Shown: positions 17,918 through 26,708 of the stretch, in pieces
Layout of the letters: every line of letters begins with the position of its first letter
Position numbering within the stretch: position 1 is the stretch's first letter
DNA from: Kocuria tytonis
Lineage (GTDB): Bacteria; Actinomycetota; Actinomycetes; Actinomycetales; Micrococcaceae
Length of the DNA stretch: 64,000 nucleotides
Direction: 5' to 3'
Assembly: GCF_003226895.2 (NCBI RefSeq)
Contig: NZ_PNJG02000004.1
Location: 124,001 to 188,000 of the forward strand
Translations under genes and position numbers: made by a program
Notes under the pieces: model-generated
Database searches by the model: none
What the model saw: the letters and a program-made list of their open reading frames with translations, nothing else
What the model was told of the DNA's origin: nothing

Positions 17918-19588
17918 TCACTTCCCTTCCGGAGCGATCCACAGGGACCGCAGTTGAAAACCGCTCACGGGCATGCCGCTGCGGTGGGTGAACGCGCCGC
18001 CCACGTAGTTCTGGTAGGCGTCCGCCTGGTCGAAGAACCCCCACGCGATGTACCCACCCTTGTCGTGCAGCAGCTGCTGGGCCCGGGCCACCAGCTCGTT
18101 GCGCTTCTTCTCGTCCAGCGTGGCGCGCGCCTTCTTGTAGAGGGCGAGGAACTCCGGATCCGCCCAGTGGGTCTCGTTGAACGGCGCCTTGGGCAGGGAG
18201 CCCATGGAGCTCTGGGGCAGGAAGCTGCGGGTGTACCAGAAGTCCTGCGCGAAGGGGTACTTCAGGTACCCGTCCCCGAAGAACGTGGTGGCGTCCACGC
18301 GGCGCAGTTTCACCCTGATGCCGGCCTCGGAGGCCTGCTCCGCGAAGACCTGCGCGGCCTCCACCGCACCGGACTGGATGGGTGCGGTGACGAGCTCCAC
18401 CTCGAGCCCGTCCGGGTGCCCGGCGGCCGCGAGCAGCTTCTTGGCCTTCGCGATGTCCCGGGTGCGCTGCGGCAGCTCCGGCGTGCCCGGGTCGAAGGGC
18501 GCGTACATGTCGTTGCCCACGGTGCCGTGGCCGGAGAAGACCTGTTCCACCATCTGCTCGCGGTCCACCACCAGGCGGAAGGCCTCCCGGACCCGGGGGT
18601 CGTCGAACGGCGCGGTGTCCACACGCATGGTGAACGGCAGCCAGTTGCCGGTCTGCGACACCACCGTGTGCAGGCGCGGATCCGTGTTCACCACGTCGAT
18701 CATGGCCAGTGGCAGCTGCCCCACCACGTCCACCTGGGTGGAGAGCAGCGCGTTCACCAGGGCGTCCTGGTCGTTGAAGTTCAGCAGGTGCACCTCGTCC
18801 AGGTACGGCTTCCCGTCCCAGTAGTCGGGGTTGGCCTTGAGCACCGTGAGCTGTCCCGGCTCGAACTCGCCCAGCCGGAACGCGCCGGTGCCCACGGGCT
18901 TCTTGGGGTCGTAGTCCGTGGGGACGATGCCCATGGAGTTCTGCGCCGTGGAGTCCACGAACATCGCGTCCGGCTCCGCGAGCTCGAAGCGCACGGTGTG
19001 CTCGTCCACGGCTACGGTCCGCTTCAGCAGCGCCAGCCCGGCCGCACCGGTCTTCGGGTCCTTCGGATCGGTGATGCGCTTGAACGTGGACACCACCTCC
19101 TTGGACGTGAGCGGGCGCCCGTCGTGGAAGGTCACGCCCTTGCGCAGCCGGAACACCCAGGCCCGGCCGCCGTCCTGGGACGTCGCGGACTCCGCGAGGC
19201 GGGGCACCAGCTCGTACTCGGGGCTGTAGTCGTAGAGCCGGTCGTAGAGGTTCATCACGCGCCCGCCGTCCGCGGTGCCCACGGGTGCGTTGGCGTCCAG
19301 GGTGTCGGACGCGCCGCCGCCCGTCAGCCCGATCCGCAGGATCCCGCCGCGGCGCGGCTCCCCCGTGGCCTGCGCGGTCACGGCGCCGGGCTGGGCGTTG
19401 CCGCCGCACCCGGCCAGGGCCAACGACGCCGCCGCGGCGCCCAGCCCCATGAACCCCCGCCGGGACACGGCGGCGCGCAGCGCGGCGCCGCCGGCGGTCC
19501 GGGACGGGACGCGATCCGGTGCGGCGGTCCCGGACCGGTGGGGTCCGCGTCTTTCCGGCGGCACGGTGGACGGTGGCACAGGGTTCAT
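17918..19588 (-). CDS. Peptide ABC transporter substrate-binding lipoprotein (family 5)
   Basis: A 556-residue extracytoplasmic solute-binding protein. The N-terminal region carries a Tat-like twin-arginine motif (SRRGFMGLG) running into a lipobox ending LAGCGG, so it is probably exported folded and lipid-anchored. The mature part shows the family 5 features GILRIGLTGGG, VFRLRKGVTFHDGRPLTSKE and PVGTGAFRL. It is first in the five-gene operon. Ligand: a peptide or similar; the operon's serine hydrolase suggests a modified or amide-linked substrate. Confidence 0.92.
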   Translation of the reverse strand: MNPVPPSTVPPERRGPHRSGTAAPDRVPSRTAGGAALRAAVSRRGFMGLGAAAASLALAGCGGNAQPGAVTAQATGEPRRGGILRIGLTGGGASDTLDANAPVGTADGGRVMNLYDRLYDYSPEYELVPRLAESATSQDGGRAWVFRLRKGVTFHDGRPLTSKEVVSTFKRITDPKDPKTGAAGLALLKRTVAVDEHTVRFELAEPDAMFVDSTAQNSMGIVPTDYDPKKPVGTGAFRLGEFEPGQLTVLKANPDYWDGKPYLDEVHLLNFNDQDALVNALLSTQVDVVGQLPLAMIDVVNTDPRLHTVVSQTGNWLPFTMRVDTAPFDDPRVREAFRLVVDREQMVEQVFSGHGTVGNDMYAPFDPGTPELPQRTRDIAKAKKLLAAAGHPDGLEVELVTAPIQSGAVEAAQVFAEQASEAGIRVKLRRVDATTFFGDGYLKYPFAQDFWYTRSFLPQSSMGSLPKAPFNETHWADPEFLALYKKARATLDEKKRNELVARAQQLLHDKGGYIAWGFFDQADAYQNYVGGAFTHRSGMPVSGFQLRSLWIAPEGK

Positions 19589-19705
19589 GGTTCCTCGCAG
19601 GCGGCGTGGTCGCGGGCATGGTCGTCGCGGGATGGCGTGCGACGGAGAACGTCATGGGGAGGCTCGGCGCCCCCGGATAGGGGCACCGGCGGGGCGTGAA
19701 CCCAG

Positions 19706-19894
19706 CTACGGGATCTTGCTCAGGCGCGCGGCCACCACGCGGTGGCCGAGCAGGGGCGCCTGCGCGGTGAGGCGGCGGCGGTAGATCGCGGACTGCGACC
19801 GGCGGGCGCCGCCGCGGCGCGGAGGTGTCCAGGCGGCACGTGGTGAGGCGGTCTCCGGCAGGACGAGGGCAGGGCTCTGGCGCATGCCGTGCAC
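19706..19894 (-). CDS. Possible 62-residue basic peptide upstream of the peptide operon
   Basis: A reading frame starting at a GTG with AGGGAGG four bases upstream. The product is rich in Arg, Ala and Pro and ends LGHRVVAARLSKIP. It lies between the operator-flanked promoter and the binding-protein gene on the same strand, so it could be a leader peptide or the first gene of the transcript. I do not recognise the family. In this G+C content such frames also arise by chance. Apart from this frame and the dyads, the 564-bp stretch 19589-20152 shows no gene. Confidence 0.3.
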   Translation of the reverse strand: MHGMRQSPALVLPETASPRAAWTPPRRGGARRSQSAIYRRRLTAQAPLLGHRVVAARLSKIP

Positions 19895-19934
19895 GTGGCC
19901 TCCCTGGGCTCGTCGAACCGGGCTCGGCGGCGAG

Positions 19935-19956
19935 CGGGTGATTCCGAGATCACCCG
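19935..19956. promoter_or_regulatory. Dyad operator 1, CGGGTGAT-N6-ATCACCCG
   Basis: Perfect 8-bp arms. It lies just downstream of the -10-like box at 19974-19979 and upstream of the peptide operon. It shares GGGTGA...TCACCC with the dyad at 20000. Confidence 0.6.
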
Positions 19957-19973
19957 TGTCCCCGATCACGTCC

Positions 19974-19979
19974 AAGCTA
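19974..19979 (-). promoter_or_regulatory. Candidate -10 box for the peptide operon
   Basis: TAGCTT on the minus strand, positioned between two related dyads. No convincing -35 box is seen. Confidence 0.35.
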
Positions 19980-19999
19980 CCGCGCCGGGCCGCGCAATG

Positions 20000-20021
20000 G
20001 GGTGAAGCGGGTGGTTCACCC
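20000..20021. promoter_or_regulatory. Dyad operator 2, GGGTGAA-N8-TTCACCC
   Basis: Perfect 7-bp arms upstream of the candidate -10 box. It has the same half-site as dyad 1 with two more bases between halves. Confidence 0.55.
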
Positions 20022-20152
20022 GACGGCGCGTCGAGCGGGCGCCGCGCCGACGGGCACGCGCGGGGGCCGTCCCGGGACGAGGGTGCGGCCGCGCACCTCG
20101 CAAGGAGACTCCGTTCCCGAGACGGGACGGCGCACCCGGCGGGGCGAACGGG

Positions 20153-21019
20153 TCAGCGCTGGTCGTCGGGCGGCCACTGCTCGCGGGCCACGAGGACGTC
20201 CCGGAGCAGGTCCGCGCGGTCCGTGATCAGCCCGGCCACACCCATGTCCAGGAGGCGGTGCATGTCCGCGGGGTCGTTGACGGTCCACACCTGCACGGCC
20301 AGGCCCGCCCGGCGGGCGAGGTCCAGGAACCGCGGGGACACCACGCGCACGGTGACCTTCCGACCCAGGGGCAGCTCCACGGTGTGCTGCTCGGGCAGCT
20401 GGAGGGTGTCGAACGGCGCTACCACACGGGACCACGCCACCCGGTGCGCTCGCCACAGGGCCGGGGCGATCCTCGGGGACACCCGGTCGGTCAGCGGCGC
20501 CACCGCGGACACCGCCAGGAACCCTGCGGTGCCCAGCATCCCGGCGGAGGTCCTGACCCGGCGGCCCGTGAGGCGGGAGATCCGCGCGAGCGCGCGGCGG
20601 CGTCGTGATTCGGAGAAGGAGGTGACGCGCACCCGGTCCACGGCGTCCTCCCGGGCGAGCACCTCGGGCAGGGCGACCACGGAGGCCTCGTCCTTGACGT
20701 CGATGTTCAGGCACGCCTCCGGCAGCTCACGGAGCAGCTCCTCGAGGGTGGGGATGCCGTGGGCGCCGCCGATGCGCAGCTCGCGCAGCTGCTGCCACGT
20801 GAGGTCGTTGACGTTGCCGGCCGTGCCCGTGACCCGCTCGAGGGTGGGATCGTGGAACGCCACCACCACGCCGTCCTTCGTGGTGTGCACGTCCGTCTCG
20901 AGCCACACGAAGCCCAGTTCGGCGGCGGCCCGGAAGGCGGCCATGGTGTTCTCGTGGCCGTCCGGGGAGAACCCCCGGTGCGCCAGTGCCGCGGGGTGCT
21001 TGCGGGGTGTCTCAGGCAT
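20153..21019 (-). CDS. Glycerophosphodiester phosphodiesterase
   Basis: A 288-residue TIM-barrel GDPD that hydrolyses glycerophosphodiesters to glycerol-3-phosphate and an alcohol. Catalytic signatures: AHRGFSPDGHENTMAAF (His of HRG and the metal-site Glu of EN), LETDVHTTKDGVVVAFHDPTLERVT with the second catalytic His, and the C-terminal VWTVNDPADMHRLLDMGVAGLITDR. No signal peptide is visible, so it is probably cytoplasmic. It overlaps the upstream HAD-phosphatase gene by eight bases. Confidence 0.93.
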   Translation of the reverse strand: MPETPRKHPAALAHRGFSPDGHENTMAAFRAAAELGFVWLETDVHTTKDGVVVAFHDPTLERVTGTAGNVNDLTWQQLRELRIGGAHGIPTLEELLRELPEACLNIDVKDEASVVALPEVLAREDAVDRVRVTSFSESRRRRALARISRLTGRRVRTSAGMLGTAGFLAVSAVAPLTDRVSPRIAPALWRAHRVAWSRVVAPFDTLQLPEQHTVELPLGRKVTVRVVSPRFLDLARRAGLAVQVWTVNDPADMHRLLDMGVAGLITDRADLLRDVLVAREQWPPDDQR

Positions 21020-21878
21020 GGTCGGCTTCCCGGGAGGGTGCGCGGTGCTCGTGGTCGAGGTAGTGCTCGATCACCTGGGCCACGCCGTCCTCGGCGAAGG
21101 CCGGTGCGGTGCGCTCCACGGCGGCCACGACCCCCGGGTGACCGTCCGCCATGGCGTAGCCGCGTCCGGCCCACGTGAGCATCTCGAGGTCGTTGGGCAT
21201 GTCCCCGAAGGCCATGACCTCGTCGCGTGAGATGCCCAGACCCGCGGCGAAGCGCTCCAGGGTCCGGGCCTTGGTCAGGCCGCGCTGGCCCATCTCCACG
21301 AGCGGCGCGGCGGCCACCGAGTGGGTGACCGCGAGCCGCCCGGCCACCACGTCGCGGACGCGCTCGAAGTAGTGCTCCGGATCCGCGCCGTCGAGCTTGG
21401 CCAGCAGCTTCACCACCTCGGTGCCGGGTTCGAGGGACTCCGTCACGGGTGCCTCCACGATGTCCCGCAGCTCCATGCGGTCCGTGCGGGACCACCCGTG
21501 GTCGGTGTGCACGCGGTCCAGGGTCTCCGCGGCGAACAGCGAGTCCGGGAAGGCGCGGCGCACGTCCTCGATCACGGGCAGCGCCTCGTTCACCTCGAAC
21601 ACGCTCGCGCCCAGGACCTCCTCCGTGCCGGGGTCGTAGATCACCGCGCCGTTGGAGCAGATCACCACGCCCACGTCCTCGAGCTGCTCGTGCAGCGGGT
21701 CCAGCCAGCGCTTGGGGCGCCCCGTCACGAACACCACCTGGATCCCGGCGTCCCGGGCGGCGGCGATCGCCGCGAGCGTCCGGGGCCGGAACCGGAAGTC
21801 GTGGCCGATGACCGTCCCGTCCAGGTCACTGGCGATCAGGCGCACGGGACGGCCCTCGGCGCGCAGGTGTTCGGGCAC
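21012..21878 (-). CDS. HAD-superfamily (Cof-type) phosphatase
   Basis: A 288-residue Cof/YidA-type HAD hydrolase. Motif I is LIASDLDGTVIG (nucleophile and acid-base Asp), motif II is VFVTGRP, and the C-terminal motif is EVMAFGDMPNDLEML with a C2B cap between. It likely dephosphorylates a small sugar phosphate or cofactor. Overlap with the phosphodiesterase gene and six-base spacing to the PEBP gene point to one operon; a shared glycerol-phosphate salvage role is plausible but unproven. Confidence 0.9.
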   Translation of the reverse strand: MPEHLRAEGRPVRLIASDLDGTVIGHDFRFRPRTLAAIAAARDAGIQVVFVTGRPKRWLDPLHEQLEDVGVVICSNGAVIYDPGTEEVLGASVFEVNEALPVIEDVRRAFPDSLFAAETLDRVHTDHGWSRTDRMELRDIVEAPVTESLEPGTEVVKLLAKLDGADPEHYFERVRDVVAGRLAVTHSVAAAPLVEMGQRGLTKARTLERFAAGLGISRDEVMAFGDMPNDLEMLTWAGRGYAMADGHPGVVAAVERTAPAFAEDGVAQVIEHYLDHEHRAPSREADHA

Positions 21879-21884
21879 CGCCGG

Positions 21885-22406
21885 CTACTTCACTTCGTAG
21901 ACGGGCGTGAGGAACGCGCGCCCCAGGGCGTGCGAGAACACGGTGAAGTTCACCACCGCGGGACTCGAGCTCTCGTCCACCTCGAGCTCGGGCACGTCCA
22001 CCGCGGTCACGCAGAGGATGTAGCGGTGCGGGCCGTGGCCCTCGGGCGGGGCCGCACCCAGGTACTCGTCCGTGCCGCCGTCGTTGCGGTGCTGCACGGC
22101 TCCCTCCGGCGGGTTCGACGCCGCCCCGGTGGCCAGTTCCGTGACGTCCGCCGGGATGTTGGACAGGCACCAGTGCCAGAACCCGCTGGGGGTGGGGGCG
22201 TCCGGGTCGAACATGGTGACCACGTAGGACTGCGTGCCTTCCGGGGCACCGCTCCACGACAGCTGCGGGGAGACGTCCTCTCCCCCGGCCCCCATGATCC
22301 CGGAGAGCTGCGGGGTCTTCATGGTCTCGCCCTCGGCCACGTCCGTGGACGTGAGCGTGAAGGTGGGCAGTTCGGGCAGGTCGGCGTAGGGATGACGGTC
22401 GTACAT
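21885..22406 (-). CDS. YbhB/YbcL (PEBP) family protein
   Basis: A 173-residue phosphatidylethanolamine-binding-protein homologue with the ligand-site strings DVSPQLSWSGAPEGTQSYVV, MFDPDAPTPSGFWHWCLSNIP and GPHRYILCVTAVD. AAAGGA upstream of the ATG at 22406 fixes the start and rules out a longer frame. No signal sequence. Function of bacterial members is uncertain. First gene of the three-gene run with the HAD phosphatase and GDPD. Confidence 0.9.
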   Translation of the reverse strand: MYDRHPYADLPELPTFTLTSTDVAEGETMKTPQLSGIMGAGGEDVSPQLSWSGAPEGTQSYVVTMFDPDAPTPSGFWHWCLSNIPADVTELATGAASNPPEGAVQHRNDGGTDEYLGAAPPEGHGPHRYILCVTAVDVPELEVDESSSPAVVNFTVFSHALGRAFLTPVYEVK

Positions 22407-22488
22407 GGCGGTGGTCCTTTCGTCGTGACGGATGGGCGCAGCACCCCGGGCGGCCGCAGCAGCAGCGGTCACCGGGGCGGAGCGGGTG

Positions 22489-23421
22489 TCAGCCGGTGGT
22501 GGGGAGATCGTCGCGCGTGGGCAGCTGCGCGCCGGGGCGGGAGACGGTGACTCCCGCCGCCGCCGCGGCGTGGCGCAGCAGGTCGGTGACCTCGCCCGCG
22601 GAGAGCTGCTCGAGGGACGACGCCGCGGAGGCCCCCAGGATCTCACGGTCCGCGAGCCCCGAGAGCAGTGCCGCCATGAAGGAGTCCCCGGCTCCCACGG
22701 TGTCCGCCACGGTGACCTTCGCGGCGGGGACGGACACGCCGTCCTCCCCGGTGCCGCGGCTCACCGCCCACGGGCCCATGGCGCCGCGCGTGACCACCAC
22801 GAGCCGCGCGCCGGCGGCCAGCCAGGCCCGGGCGGAGTCCTCGACGCCGCGGTGCGGGTAGAGCCACAGCAGGTCCTCGTCCGAGGCCTTGACCACGTGG
22901 GACAGGGCCACGATCTGCTCGGCCCGGGCGCGGGCGTCGGAGGAGTCCGGGATGATCGAGGGGCGGCAGTTGGGGTCGTAGGAGATCAGCGCGTGCCGGT
23001 GCGCGCGCTCCAGGGCCTGGCGCACCACGGAGGCACCCGGTTCGAGCATGGCGCCGATCGAGCCCACGTGCAGCAGCTCGGTGTCCGTCAGCAGCTCGTC
23101 GATCCGGCCCGGGGAGACGTCCAGGGACCAGTCCAGCTGGAAGTCGTAGCTGGCCGCACCGTCCTCGTCCAGGGTGGCCTGGGCCACGGAGGTGGGGCGG
23201 GTGTCCGCCTCGAACGGGAGCCGCACCCCGTTCTCCCGCAGGTGGGAGACCACCTGGTGGCCGTACTCGTCCTGGCCGTAGCGGCCCAGGAACTGGACCT
23301 CCTGCCCCAGCCGGGCCAGGCCCACGGCCACGTTCATGGGGCTGCCGCCCACGTGCGCCCGGGGTTCCGCGCCGCTGCGGGACACCACGTCCACGAGGGC
23401 CTCACCGATCACCGTCAACAT
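22489..23421 (-). CDS. PfkB-family carbohydrate kinase (fructokinase-like)
   Basis: A 310-residue ribokinase-fold kinase. The N-terminal signature is GGSPMNVAVGLARLGQEVQFLGRYG. The C-terminal ATP/anion-hole signature DTVGAGDSFMAALLSGL contains the catalytic Asp. Fructose is the likeliest substrate by overall pattern. The ATG at 23421 sits six bases after a TACCGT box, a leaderless layout. The C-terminal part includes the decamer at 22616, encoding AASS. Confidence 0.87.
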   Translation of the reverse strand: MLTVIGEALVDVVSRSGAEPRAHVGGSPMNVAVGLARLGQEVQFLGRYGQDEYGHQVVSHLRENGVRLPFEADTRPTSVAQATLDEDGAASYDFQLDWSLDVSPGRIDELLTDTELLHVGSIGAMLEPGASVVRQALERAHRHALISYDPNCRPSIIPDSSDARARAEQIVALSHVVKASDEDLLWLYPHRGVEDSARAWLAAGARLVVVTRGAMGPWAVSRGTGEDGVSVPAAKVTVADTVGAGDSFMAALLSGLADREILGASAASSLEQLSAGEVTDLLRHAAAAAGVTVSRPGAQLPTRDDLPTTG

Positions 23422-23725
23422 GGCTCCACGGTAGCAAAGGGGCCGTCGTGCTCCGGCGGACGACGCCGCCCGGGCGCCCGTCGTCGGGCGGGGCACCGTG
23501 GCCGCGGGCCGGCGGCCCACCCGGGCACGGGGCGGCGAGCACGGCCGGGCCCGGCGGCGTCGTCATCCTGCGCCAATGCGCGGGGCGGTGCGCGCGGCCA
23601 CGTAAACTCGGGTCCTGACGAGCAGCGCCGCTCACGGGGCGCGCCACCACCGCTGGTCCGCGCACCGTCGCGCGACTCCAACACGGCCCGCACGAGGACG
23701 TCCGGGCCGAGGAAGAAGGATGCTC
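23422..23725. other. Divergent intergenic region with two decamer copies and the gap promoter
   Basis: A 304-bp space without a gene between the sugar kinase and GAPDH. It holds a leaderless-type box for the kinase (TACCGT at 23428-23433, minus strand), the decamer at 23459 and its complement at 23555 (able to pair over about 90 bases), a small GCCCG/CGGGC hairpin between them, and a TAAACT -10 candidate at 23603-23608 for gap. Confidence 0.6.
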
Positions 23726-25141
23726 ATGAGCGCCACCTGGTCAGAACGAGAAGCCCTCGCCGAGCAGCTGGTCCCCCTGGTGGGGCAGCTGCACCGCAAC
23801 AACAAGGTGGTCACCACCGTCTTCGGGCGTTCCCTGGTGCACAAGTCCGTCACGGACATCATCAAGGTCCACCGCTTCGCCCGCCGCATCATGGGCCAGG
23901 AGATGCCCCTGGACAAGACCGTGGAGATCGTCACGGCCCTGGGCCGGCTGAACCTGGGCGTGTGCAACGTGGACGTGGCCAAGCTCTACCAGGGCTTCAC
24001 CGAGTCCGGCGCCACGGATCTGGACTCCTACCTGCGCGAGGCGCTGGCCCCCGCGGTGGACCAGCACGGCAGCAACGACGCCGAGACCCGCGACGTGGTG
24101 CTCTACGGCTTCGGCCGCATCGGCCGCCTGCTGGCACGCATCCTGCTCAACCGCAACGACGGCACCGGGCTCAACCTGCGCGCCGTGGTGGTGCGCAAGA
24201 AGCCCGGCAACGACCTCGTCAAGCGCGCGTCCCTGCTGCGCCGCGACTCCGTGCACGGCTCCTTCGACGGCACCATCACCGTGGATGAAGAGCGCAACGT
24301 GATCACCGCCAACGGCGTGCCCATCCAGTTCATCTACGCCAACTCCCCCGCGGAGGTCGACTACACCGAGTACGGCATCGACAACGCCCTGGTGGTGGAC
24401 AACACCGGCGTGTGGCGGGACGAGGAGGGCCTCTCCCAGCACCTGCGGTCCAAGGGCGTGGGCAAGGTGCTGCTCACCGCCCCCGGCAAGGGCGAGATGA
24501 AGAACATCGTGTGCGGCGTGAACGACCAGGACATCACCCCGGAGGACACCATCATCTCCGCGGCGTCCTGCACCACCAACGCCATCACCCCCGTGATCAA
24601 GGTGCTCAACGACGAGTACGGGATCGTCCAGGGCCACGTGGAGACGGTGCACTCCTACACCAACGACCAGAACCTGATCGACAACTGGCACAAGGGCGAC
24701 CGCCGCGGCCGCTCCGCCGCCCTGAACATGGTGATCACGGAGACCGGCGCCGCCAAGGCCGTGGCCAAGGCCCTGCCCGTGATGAAGGGCAAGCTCACCG
24801 GCAACGCCATCCGCGTGCCCACCCCGGACGTCTCCATGGCGATCCTCAACCTGCAGCTGGAGAACGCCCCGGAGTCCGCGGAGCAGGTGAACATGTTCCT
24901 CAAGGACATCTCGCTGAACTCCGCCATGCGCAAGCAGATCGACTACGTGGACTCCCCGGACGTGGTCTCCACGGACCTCGTGGGCTCGCGCCGCGCCGGC
25001 GTGGTGGACGGGCTCGCGACCATCGTGAACAACAACTCGCTGGTGCTCTACGTCTGGTACGACAACGAGTTCGGCTACTCCTGCCAGGTGGTGCGCGTGA
25101 TGGCCCGGATGGCGGACATCTCCATGCTGCAGCTGCCGTAG
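23726..25141 (+). CDS. gap: Glyceraldehyde-3-phosphate dehydrogenase, long-form
   Basis: Phosphorylating GAPDH of glycolysis/gluconeogenesis. At 471 residues it is about 130 longer than classical GAPDH because of an N-terminal helical extension (residues 1-125). The Rossmann motif VLYGFGRIGRLLARILL then begins. The catalytic Cys lies in ISAASCTTNAITPVIKVL, and the C-terminal VWYDNEFGYSCQVVR is standard. This long form resembles the corynebacterial GapB class, thought to favour gluconeogenesis. AAGAAGGA precedes the second of two nearby ATGs with six-base spacing, so I start at 23726. A strong hairpin follows. Confidence 0.95.
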   Translation: MSATWSEREALAEQLVPLVGQLHRNNKVVTTVFGRSLVHKSVTDIIKVHRFARRIMGQEMPLDKTVEIVTALGRLNLGVCNVDVAKLYQGFTESGATDLDSYLREALAPAVDQHGSNDAETRDVVLYGFGRIGRLLARILLNRNDGTGLNLRAVVVRKKPGNDLVKRASLLRRDSVHGSFDGTITVDEERNVITANGVPIQFIYANSPAEVDYTEYGIDNALVVDNTGVWRDEEGLSQHLRSKGVGKVLLTAPGKGEMKNIVCGVNDQDITPEDTIISAASCTTNAITPVIKVLNDEYGIVQGHVETVHSYTNDQNLIDNWHKGDRRGRSAALNMVITETGAAKAVAKALPVMKGKLTGNAIRVPTPDVSMAILNLQLENAPESAEQVNMFLKDISLNSAMRKQIDYVDSPDVVSTDLVGSRRAGVVDGLATIVNNNSLVLYVWYDNEFGYSCQVVRVMARMADISMLQLP

Positions 25142-25177
25142 CCGGTTCCGCACGCCCGGGCGCCCCGCGCCCCTGCT

Positions 25178-25227
25178 GACGACGCCGCCCGGTGGCCTGC
25201 TGCGCGAAGGTCACCGGGCGGCGTCGT
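25178..25227 (+). terminator. Strong hairpin built from the GACGACGCCG repeat
   Basis: Perfect 16-bp arms 25179-25194 and 25212-25227 around a 17-base loop, 38 bases after the gap stop. The left arm contains the decamer and the right arm nearly its complement. It is also placed to serve the convergent aminopeptidase gene. Confidence 0.8.
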
Positions 25228-25337
25228 GCGTGGGAGGGGTGCGTACACGCCTCTGCCCGCGTGCGGCGGCGCGGGCGGAGCGGCGTGCGCACGGCCTCGT
25301 GGGCCGAGCGTCGCGTGTGCGGCGGGGCGGGCGGGGC

Positions 25338-26708
25338 TCAGCCGCGCCAGAAGCCCCCGATGGCACGGTGCAGCGCGAACAGGTCCGCGGTGTGCACGAG
25401 CTCGCGCGCCGAGTGCATGGACAGCAGGCCCACGCCCACGTCCAGGGTGCGGATGCCCAGCCGGGTGGCCGTGATGGGCCCGATGGTGGAGCCGCACGGC
25501 ACCGCGTTGTTGGACACGAACTCCTGGTAGGACACACCCGCGGTCTCGCACGCGCGGGCCCAGACCGCGGCGCCCACGGCATCGGTGGTGTAGCGCTGCT
25601 GCGCATTGATCTTCAGCAGCGGACCGCGCCCGGGTTCGGGGGTGTTCACGGGGTCGTGGTGGCCCTGGTAGTTGGGGTGCACCAGGTGCCCGGCGTCCGA
25701 GGAGAGGCACACCGACTCCGCGAGCGCACGCCGGTGCTCGTCCGTGGAGTCCCCGCGGGCCGCCCCGATGCGCACGAGCACGTCCTCCAGGAACGGCCCG
25801 GCGGCACCCGAGCGGGTGGCGGAGCCCACTTCCTCGTGGTCGAAGGCCGCGAGCACACTGACCTGCTGCGCCGCTTCGAGCTCCTCCGCGTGCCCGGTCA
25901 TGGCCCGCAGCCCGGTGAACACCGAGGTGAGGTTGTCCAGCCGGCCGCTGGCCAGCAGGTTCTGCTGGGCACCGATGAGCTCGGGGGCCTGGGTGTCCGC
26001 CACGACGACGTCGTAGCCGAGGACGTCCGCGGGGTCCACGGGCTCGTCCGTGGGCACGGCGGCGGCGAGCACGGCCAGGACGTCCGCGTCCTGCGCCTCC
26101 CCCACGCCCCACACCGGCTGCGTGTGGCGCTGCCGGTCCAGGGTGAGGCCGTCGTTGGCGGAGCGGTCCAGGTGGATGGCCAGCTGCGGGATGCGCGCCA
26201 CCGGGCCGGTGCTGGTGAGCACCCGGCGGGGGGAGCCGTCCGCGCCGCGCACCACGAGCTGCCCCGCGAACCGCAGATCCCGGTCCAGCCACGAGTTCAG
26301 CAGCGCGCCGCCGTAGACCTCTACGCCCGCCTGCCACCAGCGGTGCGTCACCGTGGTGGGCCGGGGCTTGAGCTTGAAGCCCGGGGAGTCCGTGTGGGCG
26401 CCCAGGACGCGGTAGCCCGTGCCCGGCGCGGAACCGGCCGGGAGCACCCAGGCGATCAGGGCGCCGTCGCGCACCGTGTAGTACCGCCCGGCGGACATGG
26501 CATCCCACGGCTCGGACTCGCTCAGCCGCGAGAAGCCCGCGGCGTCGAGCGCGGCGGCCGCGGCGGCAACCGCGTGGTACGAGCTGGGGGACGCCGTCAC
26601 GAACTCCCCGAGCTCGCGGGCGAACGCGGCGTGGGCGGGGGCGTCCCCGGGGGCGGCTGCGCGTGCCGGGTCGGAGCCGCCGGCGGTCGTGTCAGTGATG
26701 TGCGTCAT
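25338..26708 (-). CDS. M18-family metalloaminopeptidase
   Basis: A 456-residue zinc aminopeptidase of the M18 (aspartyl aminopeptidase/ApeB) family that trims N-terminal acidic or other residues from peptides in the cytoplasm. Metal and catalytic motifs: GAHTDSPGFKLKP, GRLDNLTSV, AAFDHEEVGSATRSGAAG and a C-terminal MHSARELVHTADL with a ligand His. The ATG at 26708 overlaps the end of the CPBP gene by 17 bases, so the two are coupled. Confidence 0.94.
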   Translation of the reverse strand: MTHITDTTAGGSDPARAAAPGDAPAHAAFARELGEFVTASPSSYHAVAAAAAALDAAGFSRLSESEPWDAMSAGRYYTVRDGALIAWVLPAGSAPGTGYRVLGAHTDSPGFKLKPRPTTVTHRWWQAGVEVYGGALLNSWLDRDLRFAGQLVVRGADGSPRRVLTSTGPVARIPQLAIHLDRSANDGLTLDRQRHTQPVWGVGEAQDADVLAVLAAAVPTDEPVDPADVLGYDVVVADTQAPELIGAQQNLLASGRLDNLTSVFTGLRAMTGHAEELEAAQQVSVLAAFDHEEVGSATRSGAAGPFLEDVLVRIGAARGDSTDEHRRALAESVCLSSDAGHLVHPNYQGHHDPVNTPEPGRGPLLKINAQQRYTTDAVGAAVWARACETAGVSYQEFVSNNAVPCGSTIGPITATRLGIRTLDVGVGLLSMHSARELVHTADLFALHRAIGGFWRG

